Origin: Gammaproteobacteria bacterium
GTDB taxonomy: Bacteria; Pseudomonadota; Gammaproteobacteria; Pseudomonadales; Azotimanducaceae
Length of the DNA stretch: 56,694 nt
Direction of reading: 5' to 3'
NCBI GenBank assembly: GCA_028821405.1
Contig: JAPPGK010000040.1
Coordinates: forward strand, 1 to 56,694
The notes beneath the pieces were generated by a model. It was not told the origin of the DNA. It ran no database searches and saw only the letters and a program-made list of their open reading frames with translations. A program made the position numbers and the translations under genes. This document shows, in pieces, positions 16,035 through 25,708 of the stretch. Positions within the stretch are counted from its first letter, which is position 1; each line of letters begins with the position of its first letter.

Positions 16035-18770
16035 ATGCGCGGCAACGGCCCGGCGGATAAGGCCCCCGAGGCGGCTCAAGCCACCCGGCAACCCCGGTTT
16101 GCCCCGAGCGAGTTCGCTTGGTTGTTGCGTCAGAAGATCACGATCCCAGAGCGCGTGGAGGGGTATGTCCACCGCGCCGAACTCGTGGACCGGGCTATGC
16201 CGACGGATCGCCGGCTAACGGTATTGAACGCCGCCGGAGGTTTCGGCAAGACCACGCTTCTGGCGGAGTGTTGCCGCAGTCTTCGCCAAGGCGGTGTGGC
16301 CACGGCCTGGATTTCGGTCGACGAGCAGGACGACCCGGGGGTGCTTGACACCTATCTGGCGTTCACATGCCACGACGCGGGATTGAGTCTCCTCGACCTA
16401 TCGAACCTGGAGGGGACAGACGCAGGTCCTGAGAGCCGGATCGGGGTCCTGCTGCGGCAGATCGAAAGGTTCGGCCGGCCTTTCGTCATCGCCTTCGACG
16501 AGTTGGAGCGGCTGACCAACCCCGCTTCGCGATCGCTAGTGGGGTTCATGCTTCAACGCGGACCGTCCAATCTGCATCTCGCGATTACGTGCCGGAAAAT
16601 CCCGGACGCCTTGAACGTGGCTGGTGCCCTGCTCGAGGGACGGGCTGTCGTGCTGACGGCGGAAGATCTGCGCTTCTCGAAACCCGAGGTCGCCAAGTAT
16701 TTCGGTCTGGGCCTCTCACGCAGTGAACTGGCGGTGGAGATGGCCCAGACAGCCGGTTGGCCGGTCGCCCTGTGCATTTCCCGCAACGGGATGCACCGCG
16801 GGCTTGCCAAGAGCGCGGGCGAGGTCCGGGATGTCGTCAAGAACTGGGTCGAGTCGAAGCTGTTTGCGGGTCTTAGTGCGGATGATCGGGATTTCCTGCT
16901 CGATGTCGGTTTGTTCGATTGGATGGACGCGCAACTCCTCGACGAAGTCCTGCAACGCACCGACTCGACGCACCGGCTGAACTCGATGCGCGTGCTTTCC
17001 GGGTTGCTGCAGCGGGGCGGGAACGCAACAGAACACTGGCGGCTCCATCCCCTCGTCAAAGCGCACTGCGCCGAGCAACGGTCACTGGAGACCCCCGGGC
17101 GGTTTCGTGCCATACATCTCCGGATTGCCAAGTCCCTGGAGCGGCGAGGCGACACCGTGTCGGCCATGCGTCACGCCGTCGAAGGCGGGGATCCCGCCTT
17201 GGCAGGCCAGATCCTGGAGCGGGCTGGCGCGGTTCGGCTGTGGATTCCGCAGGGGCTCCTGCGGCTCCGGGCTGCCGACAGCTGGTTGAGCGAGGCCGTT
17301 GTTGCGGAACGTCCGAGACTTGCGTTGGTGCGCTGCGTCGTGCAGGGCCTGTCCGGGCGGTTGGACGAGGCGAGGAGGCTCTTCGCACAAACGGCCATGA
17401 CCCACCCGATCGACAGCGAAGCCGACCAGGGTGACGACTTCGAACATGCCGTGGACGATTGCCTTGTCCGAGGCGCACTCGCCCTCTACGGGGGAGGACT
17501 GATCGGATCGAAGGGACGGACCCTCGCCAACGACTTCGCACGGTTTCTGAGATCCGATCGTCTCGACCCGCTCACACGCGGGCAGTTGGAGTACGGACTG
17601 TGCGTTGTGTACCAGTTGAAGGCTGAGTTCGACCTCGCCCTCGAGCGGCTTGGTGAACTCCGCTGGCTGCTGGCCGGGCACGCCTACATCCTCGCGCATG
17701 CGGAGTTGCTGGAAGGGCAGGTCGCCATGGCCCGGGGGCTGCCCGAAGCGGCGGATCGGCACTACCGCCGTGGACAACGCATCGCGAGGAAGCGGTTCAT
17801 TCTCGATCCGGTGCCTTTGGCCAGCGCCGAGATCATGCGCCAGGAGCTTGCCCTGGAATGCGACCGGGCGGCATCGGCCGTGGACCCCGGCCAAGTCTCA
17901 CGGGCGCTGATTCGAAACGGCGCGTCTTTCTCGGCCGTCGCCGCGGCCGGGGCTGTGGTCGTAGACCGACGGCTGAGGGACGGGCAGATCGATCGGGCGT
18001 TGACGGCCGCGGACGCATTCCTGAACTACGCGCGCGGCTCGGGATTGGCCTCGCTGATACGACATTTCGCTGCGTTGCGAATCTCGGTCCTGGCCGCTGC
18101 GACACGGATCGACGACGCCATGCGCGCCTGGCGGGTGGCAGACTACCTGCCGGAGGATACGAAGGGCTGTGTGGACCTGGAGCAGCAGGGCTGGCGGGAG
18201 ATGGAAGCGATTTCGCTTGCGCGCCTGCGGTGTTTGATCGAAGTCGAGCGTTTCGAGGAGGGTCGCAGCCTGTCCCGCCAACTGCGCGCGCTTGCCGTCG
18301 AGCGGGGATTGAGAAGAACCTTGATGCGTGCCTTGGCGTTGTCCATCGTGCTGGAACGGCGTGCCGGCGAACGGGAAGCGGCGTTGGCGCACCTGCAGGA
18401 ATACCTGGGTTTGTTCGTCCAAACTCCCTACGCATGGCCACTGGTGCGGGAACGGGCCGTCTGCGCGGCATTGTTGAGCAGGTTCGTTGAGTCGACGGCG
18501 GACCCTACCCGGGACCGGGTCGCCAGATCGCTACTGACGTCCATGAACCGGGCGGATGGTGTCGCGGAACTGATCTTGAGCGGGCGCGAGCGGCAGGTGC
18601 TCCTGCTGCTCGACGGTCGGCGCGACAAGGAGATTGCAGCCGAGCTGGGGCTCACGGAACACGGCGTTCGGCATCACCTGCGCAAACTCTTCGTCAAGCT
18701 GGGCGTAGCCAAGCGAACCGAGGCCGTCACCCGGGCCAAAGAACTGGGTCTCCTTGAGGACCATTCGTGA
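16035..18770 (+). CDS. MalT-like LuxR-family ATP-dependent transcriptional regulator
   Basis: A 911-residue STAND-type regulator with the MalT/LAL layout. The N-terminal NTPase has Walker A NAAGGFGKTTLL (about residue 65) and Walker B PFVIAFDELERL (about 150). A winged-helix segment (WRLHPLVKAHCAEQ) comes around residue 340, then a long helical TPR-like sensor region to about 830. The C-terminus is a LuxR HTH (LSGRERQVLLLLDGRRDKEI to LFVKLGVAKRTEAVTRA). Such proteins bind ATP and a small inducer, then activate nearby promoters. The inducer is unknown. The giant exported protein gene starts 150 bp downstream and is the obvious candidate target. A frameshifted copy of part of this gene lies at 27.8-28.0 kb. 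The start lacks a well-spaced ribosome site. Confidence 0.88.
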   Translation: MRGNGPADKAPEAAQATRQPRFAPSEFAWLLRQKITIPERVEGYVHRAELVDRAMPTDRRLTVLNAAGGFGKTTLLAECCRSLRQGGVATAWISVDEQDDPGVLDTYLAFTCHDAGLSLLDLSNLEGTDAGPESRIGVLLRQIERFGRPFVIAFDELERLTNPASRSLVGFMLQRGPSNLHLAITCRKIPDALNVAGALLEGRAVVLTAEDLRFSKPEVAKYFGLGLSRSELAVEMAQTAGWPVALCISRNGMHRGLAKSAGEVRDVVKNWVESKLFAGLSADDRDFLLDVGLFDWMDAQLLDEVLQRTDSTHRLNSMRVLSGLLQRGGNATEHWRLHPLVKAHCAEQRSLETPGRFRAIHLRIAKSLERRGDTVSAMRHAVEGGDPALAGQILERAGAVRLWIPQGLLRLRAADSWLSEAVVAERPRLALVRCVVQGLSGRLDEARRLFAQTAMTHPIDSEADQGDDFEHAVDDCLVRGALALYGGGLIGSKGRTLANDFARFLRSDRLDPLTRGQLEYGLCVVYQLKAEFDLALERLGELRWLLAGHAYILAHAELLEGQVAMARGLPEAADRHYRRGQRIARKRFILDPVPLASAEIMRQELALECDRAASAVDPGQVSRALIRNGASFSAVAAAGAVVVDRRLRDGQIDRALTAADAFLNYARGSGLASLIRHFAALRISVLAAATRIDDAMRAWRVADYLPEDTKGCVDLEQQGWREMEAISLARLRCLIEVERFEEGRSLSRQLRALAVERGLRRTLMRALALSIVLERRAGEREAALAHLQEYLGLFVQTPYAWPLVRERAVCAALLSRFVESTADPTRDRVARSLLTSMNRADGVAELILSGRERQVLLLLDGRRDKEIAAELGLTEHGVRHHLRKLFVKLGVAKRTEAVTRAKELGLLEDHS

Positions 18771-18920
18771 TCCGAGGCCGTCATTCGCGGCGTAGGCACC
18801 GCGAACACGAAGCGTCCGGGCGGTCGACGCCGATACGACTGACTACACGTTTCGCCTGCCACTACAGAACCGATGGGTTGATACGTTCCGCGGTGGCCAC
18901 GGCTCGCGACGGAGGTTCAG

Positions 18921-21900
18921 TTGCACGCGAGGGCTTGTAAGACCACCGAACGCCGACGAAGGATCGCTGGAATCCTGCGATTGGCCCCTACCTGCGGACG
19001 TGCTGCCGAGTTGATGGACTGGGCACGCGACACGCCTCGGCGATCCATACGACTCGGTAGGCGGCTGGTCCACGCCGCGACCTTTACCGGCGCCATACTG
19101 TTCGTCCTGAACGAGCCAATGGCGCAGAATGGAGAAAACACGAGCCCGGCGCTCGAACTGGCGATTCCTCTCTTCACGTCGGCGTCGAACCCGAACCGAC
19201 AAGGCTTCGCCCGGATAATCAATCACTCGAAGCGCGCCGGCGAAGTCGACATCGAGGCATACGACGACGAGGGCCAGGCACACGGACCGCTGACGCTGTC
19301 CATGGCGCCGGGCGAAACCGTTCACTTCAATTCCGGCGATCTCGAGAACGGCAATCCCGGCAAGGGGCTCGCCGGGAGTACGGGCCAAGGGCAAGGCGAC
19401 TGGCGGCTGGTGCTGACGAGCGGCCTGGACATCGAAGTCTTGTCCTATGTCCGGACGTCCGACGGCTTCCTGACGGCGATGCACGACACGACTTCCGTCG
19501 ACGGCGGGCGGCACAAGGTGGCGACCTTCAACCCCGGCAGCAACCGGAACCAGGAGAGCCTGCTGCGGTTGTCGAACCTGGGCGACGCACAGGCGGAAGT
19601 CTCCGTTGCCGGCGTCGACGATGAGGGGCGCTCGCCCGGCGCCGGCGCATCCGTGACGATTTCCGCCGGCGCATCGCGGACGTACACGGCGGCCGAACTC
19701 GAGTCCGGCGACGGTGCCGGACTCGAAGGCTCGCTCGGCGATGGAAAAGGCAAGTGGCGACTGACGGTGGAGTCGTCGGGTGAGATCGCCGCAATGAGCT
19801 TGCTGTCGAGCCCGACCGGGCACCTGACGAACCTCTCGACCGTGCCGAACACCGAGGCGGACGCCACGCACCGGATACCGCTGTTCCCGGCGGCGTCGGA
19901 CGCGAACGGTCGCCAGGGATTCGCCCGGGTGATCAACCGTTCCGACACGGCGGGTTCCGTGACGATCCGCGCATTGGACGACACCGACCGCGAGTACGAG
20001 GCGCTGACGCTCGCGATCGGTGCGAACGAGGCGAAACATTTCAACTCGAACGATCTGGAGCTGGGCAACGACGACAAGGGACTCACCGGAAGTACCGGCG
20101 CGGGAGAAGGCGACTGGCGGCTCTCATTGTCGAGCGACCTCGAGATCGACGTGCTTTCCTACGTCCGTACAGACGACGGCTTCCTGACGGCGATGCACGA
20201 CATGGTGCCCCCCGAAGGCACCCGCCACCATGTGGCCGTCTTCAACCCGGGGTCGAACATCAACCAGGCGAGCCGCCTGCGGCTTGTCAACGAGGGCGAG
20301 AGTGTCGCCCAGGCGTCCATCGTCGGCATCGACGACGCGGGCGCAACCTCCGGTAGTGTGTCACTGTCCGTGCCGGCGAGTTCGTCGAGGTCGCTGACCG
20401 CGCAGGAACTCGAAACGGGCGGTGCCGGATTCGACGGCATGCTCGGCGACGGGGCGGCCAGGGGGGGGCTGGGCGGCGCGGCCCCGCCGCAAACCCGCTT
20501 TCTGCGCCTGCTGCCGAGCCCCACCGGACACCTGCCCACCCCGCCGCCGGCGCGGGCGCCGGACTTCTCTCCAGCGGACGATGCCGTGTTCCGCGACCGG
20601 TTCCAAGGCGGATGGGTCGTCGCCAGGGAACCGGAAAGCCGCGTGACCTTCCAAGCTGACGGCCGCTTCAGCATGACCGATGCCAGCGGCAGCCGCGGGG
20701 GCACCTACGTCTACACGCGCACAGGACGGAACGAAGCCGACGTGGTACTCGACTTCGAAGACGGCAACAGTTGCACCTACAAACTCGCATTCGCCTCGCG
20801 GCTGGCGGGACGGCACTCCTATACCTGCGACGACGGTCAGACAGGGGAGGCCGCGTGGCATGCGGACGGAACCCTTGCGGACACCACCCCGGCACAGTCG
20901 CCCGTTGTGAGCCAGATCGACCTGGATCCCGACAACGACGCCCGCAACGGGATCGCGTACGCCGACGGCGTGCTGTATGCCCCGGAGTACCGCAAGGTGT
21001 ACGCGTACACGCTCCCGGACGAGCGGAACGCGGATCGGGACTTCGACCTAGATAACGACATCCGCGACCCGGAACGCCTCGCGTACGCCGACGGAAGGCT
21101 CTACCTGCTCGACGAAGAAGACGCCAGGGTCTATGCGTATTCCACCGACGGCCACCGCGCGATGCACCTGGACTTCGACCTCGACTCGCGACACATCGAC
21201 CCCGACGGAATCGGCTACGCGGACGGTAGGTTCTACGTCGTCGACGAACTGTTCTCGCCGGACAGGGTCTTCGTCTACACGGCGTCGGGCGAGCGTGTCC
21301 CCGATGCCGACTTCGATCTGCACGACGACAACGGCGGTGCCGTCGGCATCGCCCACGCAAACGGCCGCCTTTTCGTGGTCGACACGTTCGACGAGAAGGT
21401 ATTCGCCTACACGTTCTCGGGCGAGCGCATTCCGGACCTGGATTTCGCGTTGCACGAGGACAACGATTCCCCGGGTGGAATCGCTTACGGCAACCGCACG
21501 TTCTACGTGCGCGACCGCGGCGTGATCTTCGCCTACAGCTACGAGGCCGGCGCAGCCGTGCTGGCGCCCGATCTCCTCGTGGACGTTCCCGCCATCAACC
21601 GGAGCGTGGTCTCGGGCACCACGTTGACGCTGCGCGCGACGGTGCGCAACCGAGGCGACGACGACGCCCCCGCGACCACGCTGCGCTACTACCGGTCGAC
21701 CGACCCGACGGTCGAGGCGGGCGACACCGAAGTCGGCACCCGCGCCGTGGCGGGGTCGGCTGCCGGGACGGCCAGCGACCATATGTTGGACGTCCTCGCT
21801 CCCACGGCGCCCGGCACGTACTACTACGGTGCCTGTGCCGATGCGGTGCATGGCGAATGGGACACGGCGAACAACTGCTCGGCCGGGATGGGAGTCGAAG

Positions 21901-24900
21901 TCGTCGATGGCGGCGGGCCGGATCTCGTCGCGGAATTGCCGGCGCCTGCCGGAGATGTATCGGCTAGGTATTCCTTCAGGCTCGTCGGGGCGGTCCGAAA
22001 TCGGGGCGACGCCGTCGCGGAGCCGACCGTGCTGCGCTACTACCAGTCGTCGGACGCAACCGTCACGAGGAACGACACGGAGGTGGCCGCAGCGACGGTG
22101 GGGCGCCTGGAGGCCGGGTCGTCTGCCGAGCACCCCGTACGGATCACGGCATCCTCGGAGGCCGGCACCTACTACTACGGCGTGTGCGTGGACGCGGTCG
22201 GTGGAGAGTCCGACACGGGAAACAACTGCTCCCCGGGGATCGAGGTGGCGGTGACCAACCGGGTGGAAGCATGCGCGTTCGACCTTGACGAGGAAAACGA
22301 CCGCGCTGCGGGGATCGCACACGCGAGCGGGATTCTATACGTGGCAAACGGATACCCCCGGAAGGTATTCGCCTACACGACCTCGGGGGAACGCGATGCG
22401 GATTCGGATTTCGACCTGGACGGCGACAACCGCAATCCGCACCGGATCGCGACCGGCAACCGATTGCTCTACGTGGTGGACGATTCCGACGACAAGGTCT
22501 ACGCCTACACGACGTCCGGGGACCGCGACGAGGGCGCCGACTTCGACTTGGTCAACGACGACAACGACGGCATCGCCTTCGCGGATGGCCGCTTCTACCT
22601 GCTCGACAGAGACCGCGAGCGCGTGGTCGCGTACATGGCGTCGGGGGAACACGACACGGCGTCGGACTTCGAACTCGATCCATACAATTCCGGGCCGGTA
22701 GGCATCACCCACGCCGACGCGCGTTTCTTCGTTGTCGACGACGACGACCGGAGGGTCTACGCGTACGGAACCGCCGGCGAGCGCGATGCCTCGCTGGACT
22801 TCGACCTCCACCCCGACAACGTAGATTCGGCGGGTATCGCATATGACGGCGCCCGCTTCCATGTCGTGGACGAGTCGGCAGCCAGGGTGTTCATCTATCC
22901 GAACCGCGAGGCAGCGGCAGACGCGCAGCCATGCTTCCGGGAGGGAGCGGCGACCACTCGGGCGATTCCGGAAAACACGCCACCCGGCATCGACGTGGGG
23001 GACCCGGTAACCGCCACGGGCGGCGACGCGCTTCGCTACACCCTGGCAGGGGACGACGCGGCAAGCTTCGACATCGTCGCCGAAACGGGCCAGATCCGCA
23101 CCCGCGAGGGCATCGTCTACGACTACGAGACGAAGAGCCGGTATCTCGTTGAGGTAGGCGTGGGTCACGAGGACGACTCGCTCGACACGATCGACGTCAC
23201 CATCGACCTCATCGACCTGTTTGGCTACTGCCCATTCGACGACGAGTTGGCCCTGGGCATCGTCAGCGGCGACGGGCGCTTGACCGTCCTCTGGGATCCC
23301 CTGCCGGCGCCGGAGATGGGCTATGCCCGGACCCAAGGCTACGAAACCGAAATTCGCCGCGGATTCGCGACGCCATGGACGGACCGGCGGACGTTCATAG
23401 GCCGTGACATAGGGGGCACGGTGTACGCGGACCTGGACAACGACACCGAATACGAGGTCCGCGTCCGAACCATCAACGCTGAACGGGATTGCTCCTGGAC
23501 GTGGCCTGTGTCCGGGACACCCACCGGCGACCTGGCGCCGAAGGACGACCGCGAACACTTCGACCGGTTCGGTCCACATCCGATCGGCGACCGGGATCGC
23601 CAATACCGTCTGCTGGTGCCCGGGCGGTGTCGGCACACCCTTGCCGGCGACAGCCTGGATGCCGACTGCACCTACGAACGCACCGCCCCGGACGCTGGCC
23701 GCATCGTCCTCGAGTTCGACGACCCCTCGAAGGGATCCTGCGAAGTCACGCTGGCGTATTCGTCGCTCACGGCGGGCTCGTTCGTCGACGAGTGCTTCGA
23801 CGCGGGCGTGAATACGAACGTCCCGTTCGACCGCAGCTTTCGGATGCCGAAACTACCCGACGGCGGCGTCGAGGCCGAGGTTCCACGGGCACCACGGACG
23901 CAGGAGGAGTTCGAGGTGTTCGCCTGGCGCCGGGCGGACCTGGTTCCAGGCTTGGTAGTCGGTTGTTTCCCGGCATTCGAAAACTGCGACTTCGGATCCG
24001 GCCAGGCCTACACGATCGGGCGCGACCTCGAAAGGGGAGTCCCGCTCTTCATACTGGGCAAAATCAGCTACGAGAACACGGGGCCTTCGACCGGCAAGCT
24101 CGTTTTTCGCGAGGACGGCGGGGGCGATAGCTTCGAGATCATCCTCGAGTTCGAGCCCGCCGGAAGCGTCCGCGCAACCATAAGCGCAACCGGCGGAACG
24201 GGGTCCGAGTGGCCGGGAATGCCCCATCTGGACCTGACGCTGGGCGCGCAGACGGTGCTTCTCCCCATTCCACCCTCGTGGTCTGCGGCGATCGCCATCG
24301 AGTCCGACCTCTCTCCCGTCGACGACTCCGCCCTGTTGCAGCTGATACCGGAAACGAGTGGCTGTGCAACGGATTCTCAGCCGCTGATGTGCTCGCTGCT
24401 CGGCGACGTCTGGCGTCGCGCGTTCGTCGGGCCAGACGGCGTCGAGACACCGGCGCTGGTACACGACCACGCCTATCGGCGAATAGGCCCCAACCGCGGG
24501 CAGGTGACGGTTGACTGGAACCTGGGGCCCAGCTACTCGGCGTCGGACTTGTCCGATTTCCAGAACGAGCTACTCGATAGCACATGGGACTTCGACCTCA
24601 CCTTCGTTTCCGACGATGCAGCCGACTACGTCCTGGCCATCACCAAGGGGGGACGGCTTCCGACGGTCAACGATGGATTCGCCGACTTCACCGGCGACGG
24701 TATCGTGCTCGACGGATTCCCCGAGGAACTGGAGCCGCCGGACGAAGCGCCACAGGCGTCCGGCGAGGACGCCGCCGGTGTCGAAGTCGCAGCGGCAGTG
24801 AGTGCGGGTGCAATCGCCTCGGACGACCTGCAGATACTGCTGGTAAGCGCCTCGGGCGCGGAATTCGAACCCGGGGACTGGCTCGAGCCCAAGGACGGCG

Positions 24901-25268
24901 GCAACCAGCGCATGATGATCGTCTCGGGCGGCGAGGCGTCAGTGGCTTCGGCACCGCCTGCCGACCTGGCCTTCTCGGAATCCGGCGCCACCGTCAAGAA
25001 ACGCGTCGATATTGCGACTGGTTCGTGGTCGAGGTTCCGGTTGCCCCCGACCCTTCGTACTGTGAATCACTCGATGCGCATGACCTCGGATTCGCATCTG
25101 ATTCAGATCACGGCCGTCTGCATGCAATCGCGCCGGGACATACCGATCCGGGGTGCGAGGTTCTTCTCGAAAGCCAAGGCGCCGGAAGGCGCGGTGCAGT
25201 TGTGCCAGAAGGACTGCGTGCTGGAGGGGGGCGACAACATTCAGGGTTGCGTGTGGGCGTGCGATTAG
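18921..25268 (+). CDS. Giant exported modular protein (duplicated N-terminal modules, propeller-like repeats, CARDB, cadherin-like, FN3-like)
   Basis: A 2115-residue protein. Residues 41-69 look like a signal peptide (hydrophobic AATFTGAILFVLNEPMA). Residues 81-312 and 318-540 are two copies of one module (IPLFTSASNPNRQGFARIIN against IPLFPAASDANGRQGFARVI). Residues 560-640 form a beta domain, with weaker copies near 1560-1635, 1710-1757 and 1850-1912. Residues 663-880 and 1117-1329 each contain five 43-residue repeats (FDLD.DN...GIAYADGRFYVVD...VYAYT.SGER), likely propeller blades; two CARDB-like domains (884-1115) lie between them. A cadherin-like domain (1345-1434, PENTPPG and DYET) and an FN3-like domain follow. 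The TTG start has GGAGG five bases upstream; an ATG at 19014 would give a shorter signal peptide. The role is unknown; surface or secreted binding protein is the inference. The end of module two looks degraded. Confidence 0.85.
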   Translation: MHARACKTTERRRRIAGILRLAPTCGRAAELMDWARDTPRRSIRLGRRLVHAATFTGAILFVLNEPMAQNGENTSPALELAIPLFTSASNPNRQGFARIINHSKRAGEVDIEAYDDEGQAHGPLTLSMAPGETVHFNSGDLENGNPGKGLAGSTGQGQGDWRLVLTSGLDIEVLSYVRTSDGFLTAMHDTTSVDGGRHKVATFNPGSNRNQESLLRLSNLGDAQAEVSVAGVDDEGRSPGAGASVTISAGASRTYTAAELESGDGAGLEGSLGDGKGKWRLTVESSGEIAAMSLLSSPTGHLTNLSTVPNTEADATHRIPLFPAASDANGRQGFARVINRSDTAGSVTIRALDDTDREYEALTLAIGANEAKHFNSNDLELGNDDKGLTGSTGAGEGDWRLSLSSDLEIDVLSYVRTDDGFLTAMHDMVPPEGTRHHVAVFNPGSNINQASRLRLVNEGESVAQASIVGIDDAGATSGSVSLSVPASSSRSLTAQELETGGAGFDGMLGDGAARGGLGGAAPPQTRFLRLLPSPTGHLPTPPPARAPDFSPADDAVFRDRFQGGWVVAREPESRVTFQADGRFSMTDASGSRGGTYVYTRTGRNEADVVLDFEDGNSCTYKLAFASRLAGRHSYTCDDGQTGEAAWHADGTLADTTPAQSPVVSQIDLDPDNDARNGIAYADGVLYAPEYRKVYAYTLPDERNADRDFDLDNDIRDPERLAYADGRLYLLDEEDARVYAYSTDGHRAMHLDFDLDSRHIDPDGIGYADGRFYVVDELFSPDRVFVYTASGERVPDADFDLHDDNGGAVGIAHANGRLFVVDTFDEKVFAYTFSGERIPDLDFALHEDNDSPGGIAYGNRTFYVRDRGVIFAYSYEAGAAVLAPDLLVDVPAINRSVVSGTTLTLRATVRNRGDDDAPATTLRYYRSTDPTVEAGDTEVGTRAVAGSAAGTASDHMLDVLAPTAPGTYYYGACADAVHGEWDTANNCSAGMGVEVVDGGGPDLVAELPAPAGDVSARYSFRLVGAVRNRGDAVAEPTVLRYYQSSDATVTRNDTEVAAATVGRLEAGSSAEHPVRITASSEAGTYYYGVCVDAVGGESDTGNNCSPGIEVAVTNRVEACAFDLDEENDRAAGIAHASGILYVANGYPRKVFAYTTSGERDADSDFDLDGDNRNPHRIATGNRLLYVVDDSDDKVYAYTTSGDRDEGADFDLVNDDNDGIAFADGRFYLLDRDRERVVAYMASGEHDTASDFELDPYNSGPVGITHADARFFVVDDDDRRVYAYGTAGERDASLDFDLHPDNVDSAGIAYDGARFHVVDESAARVFIYPNREAAADAQPCFREGAATTRAIPENTPPGIDVGDPVTATGGDALRYTLAGDDAASFDIVAETGQIRTREGIVYDYETKSRYLVEVGVGHEDDSLDTIDVTIDLIDLFGYCPFDDELALGIVSGDGRLTVLWDPLPAPEMGYARTQGYETEIRRGFATPWTDRRTFIGRDIGGTVYADLDNDTEYEVRVRTINAERDCSWTWPVSGTPTGDLAPKDDREHFDRFGPHPIGDRDRQYRLLVPGRCRHTLAGDSLDADCTYERTAPDAGRIVLEFDDPSKGSCEVTLAYSSLTAGSFVDECFDAGVNTNVPFDRSFRMPKLPDGGVEAEVPRAPRTQEEFEVFAWRRADLVPGLVVGCFPAFENCDFGSGQAYTIGRDLERGVPLFILGKISYENTGPSTGKLVFREDGGGDSFEIILEFEPAGSVRATISATGGTGSEWPGMPHLDLTLGAQTVLLPIPPSWSAAIAIESDLSPVDDSALLQLIPETSGCATDSQPLMCSLLGDVWRRAFVGPDGVETPALVHDHAYRRIGPNRGQVTVDWNLGPSYSASDLSDFQNELLDSTWDFDLTFVSDDAADYVLAITKGGRLPTVNDGFADFTGDGIVLDGFPEELEPPDEAPQASGEDAAGVEVAAAVSAGAIASDDLQILLVSASGAEFEPGDWLEPKDGGNQRMMIVSGGEASVASAPPADLAFSESGATVKKRVDIATGSWSRFRLPPTLRTVNHSMRMTSDSHLIQITAVCMQSRRDIPIRGARFFSKAKAPEGAVQLCQKDCVLEGGDNIQGCVWACD

Positions 25269-25422
25269 AAGTGGAAGACATGCGGAGACGTCCGTGGCCC
25301 TCCCGATCCTTGACCCTCGCGGGAAGTGTCGGCAGTCTCCAGACGGTGGAGCCGCTCGCCGCCGACCGCAACCGAAACAAAGTGGGCGACAAGCGTTCGC
25401 CCAAGTACTGAAGGAGTACGTG

Positions 25423-25611
25423 ATGACCCAGCCCAAAATTTCCGTCAAACCGATCGCTTGCCTCCTGCTCTCAGCCATGTTCCTGATGGGGATGAGCTGC
25501 GGGGCAGGCGGGTTCTCGATACCGTACACGGACCCGGTTGATGATCCGCTGGCCCACCAAGGCGGCGGTGTCGAGCAAGGGTTGGAGTCCGGCACGGACC
25601 CATCCGGGTAG
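25423..25611 (+). CDS. Short exported peptide, possible lipoprotein
   Basis: A 62-residue protein starting MTQPKISVKPIACLLLSAMF, with a hydrophobic signal segment and a cysteine in FLMGMSCGAGG that could be lipidated, although the lipobox is imperfect (M-S before the cysteine). The mature part is only about 35 residues, proline- and glycine-rich (FSIPYTDPVDDP). The ribosome site AAGGAG is well placed, which is the main reason to call it. It lies 154 bp downstream of the giant exported protein on the same strand and may be co-expressed. I do not recognise a family. Confidence 0.55.
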   Translation: MTQPKISVKPIACLLLSAMFLMGMSCGAGGFSIPYTDPVDDPLAHQGGGVEQGLESGTDPSG

Positions 25612-25647
25612 AAGCGCGGGCCACCGCGAGAGCATTCCCGTCACGGT

Positions 25648-25669
25648 GTCGGGACGGGCTTGTCCCGAC
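25648..25669. repeat. Dispersed palindrome, copy A
   Basis: An 8-bp perfect stem (GTCGGGAC / GTCCCGAC) with a 6-base loop GGGCTT, in the gap between two convergent genes. Its core GACGGGCTTGTCCCG is shared with copies at 30924, 44711 and 53485. It has no T-tract, so it is not an obvious intrinsic terminator; a REP-like intergenic element fits better. Confidence 0.7.
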
Positions 25670-25708
25670 CCGATGGCAGGTCGCGGCCGGTCGACGGCTC
25701 AGCCGTCG

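Noticed and set aside
22335-23636. 433-residue minus-strand frame opposite the giant exported protein
   Set aside because: A shadow of the aspartate-rich repeats, which read as valine-rich frames on the opposite strand.
25279-25411. Possible 43-residue peptide upstream of the short exported peptide
   Set aside because: Only a weak GGAAG precedes it, the sequence is arginine-rich and has no signal or motif; probably intergenic.
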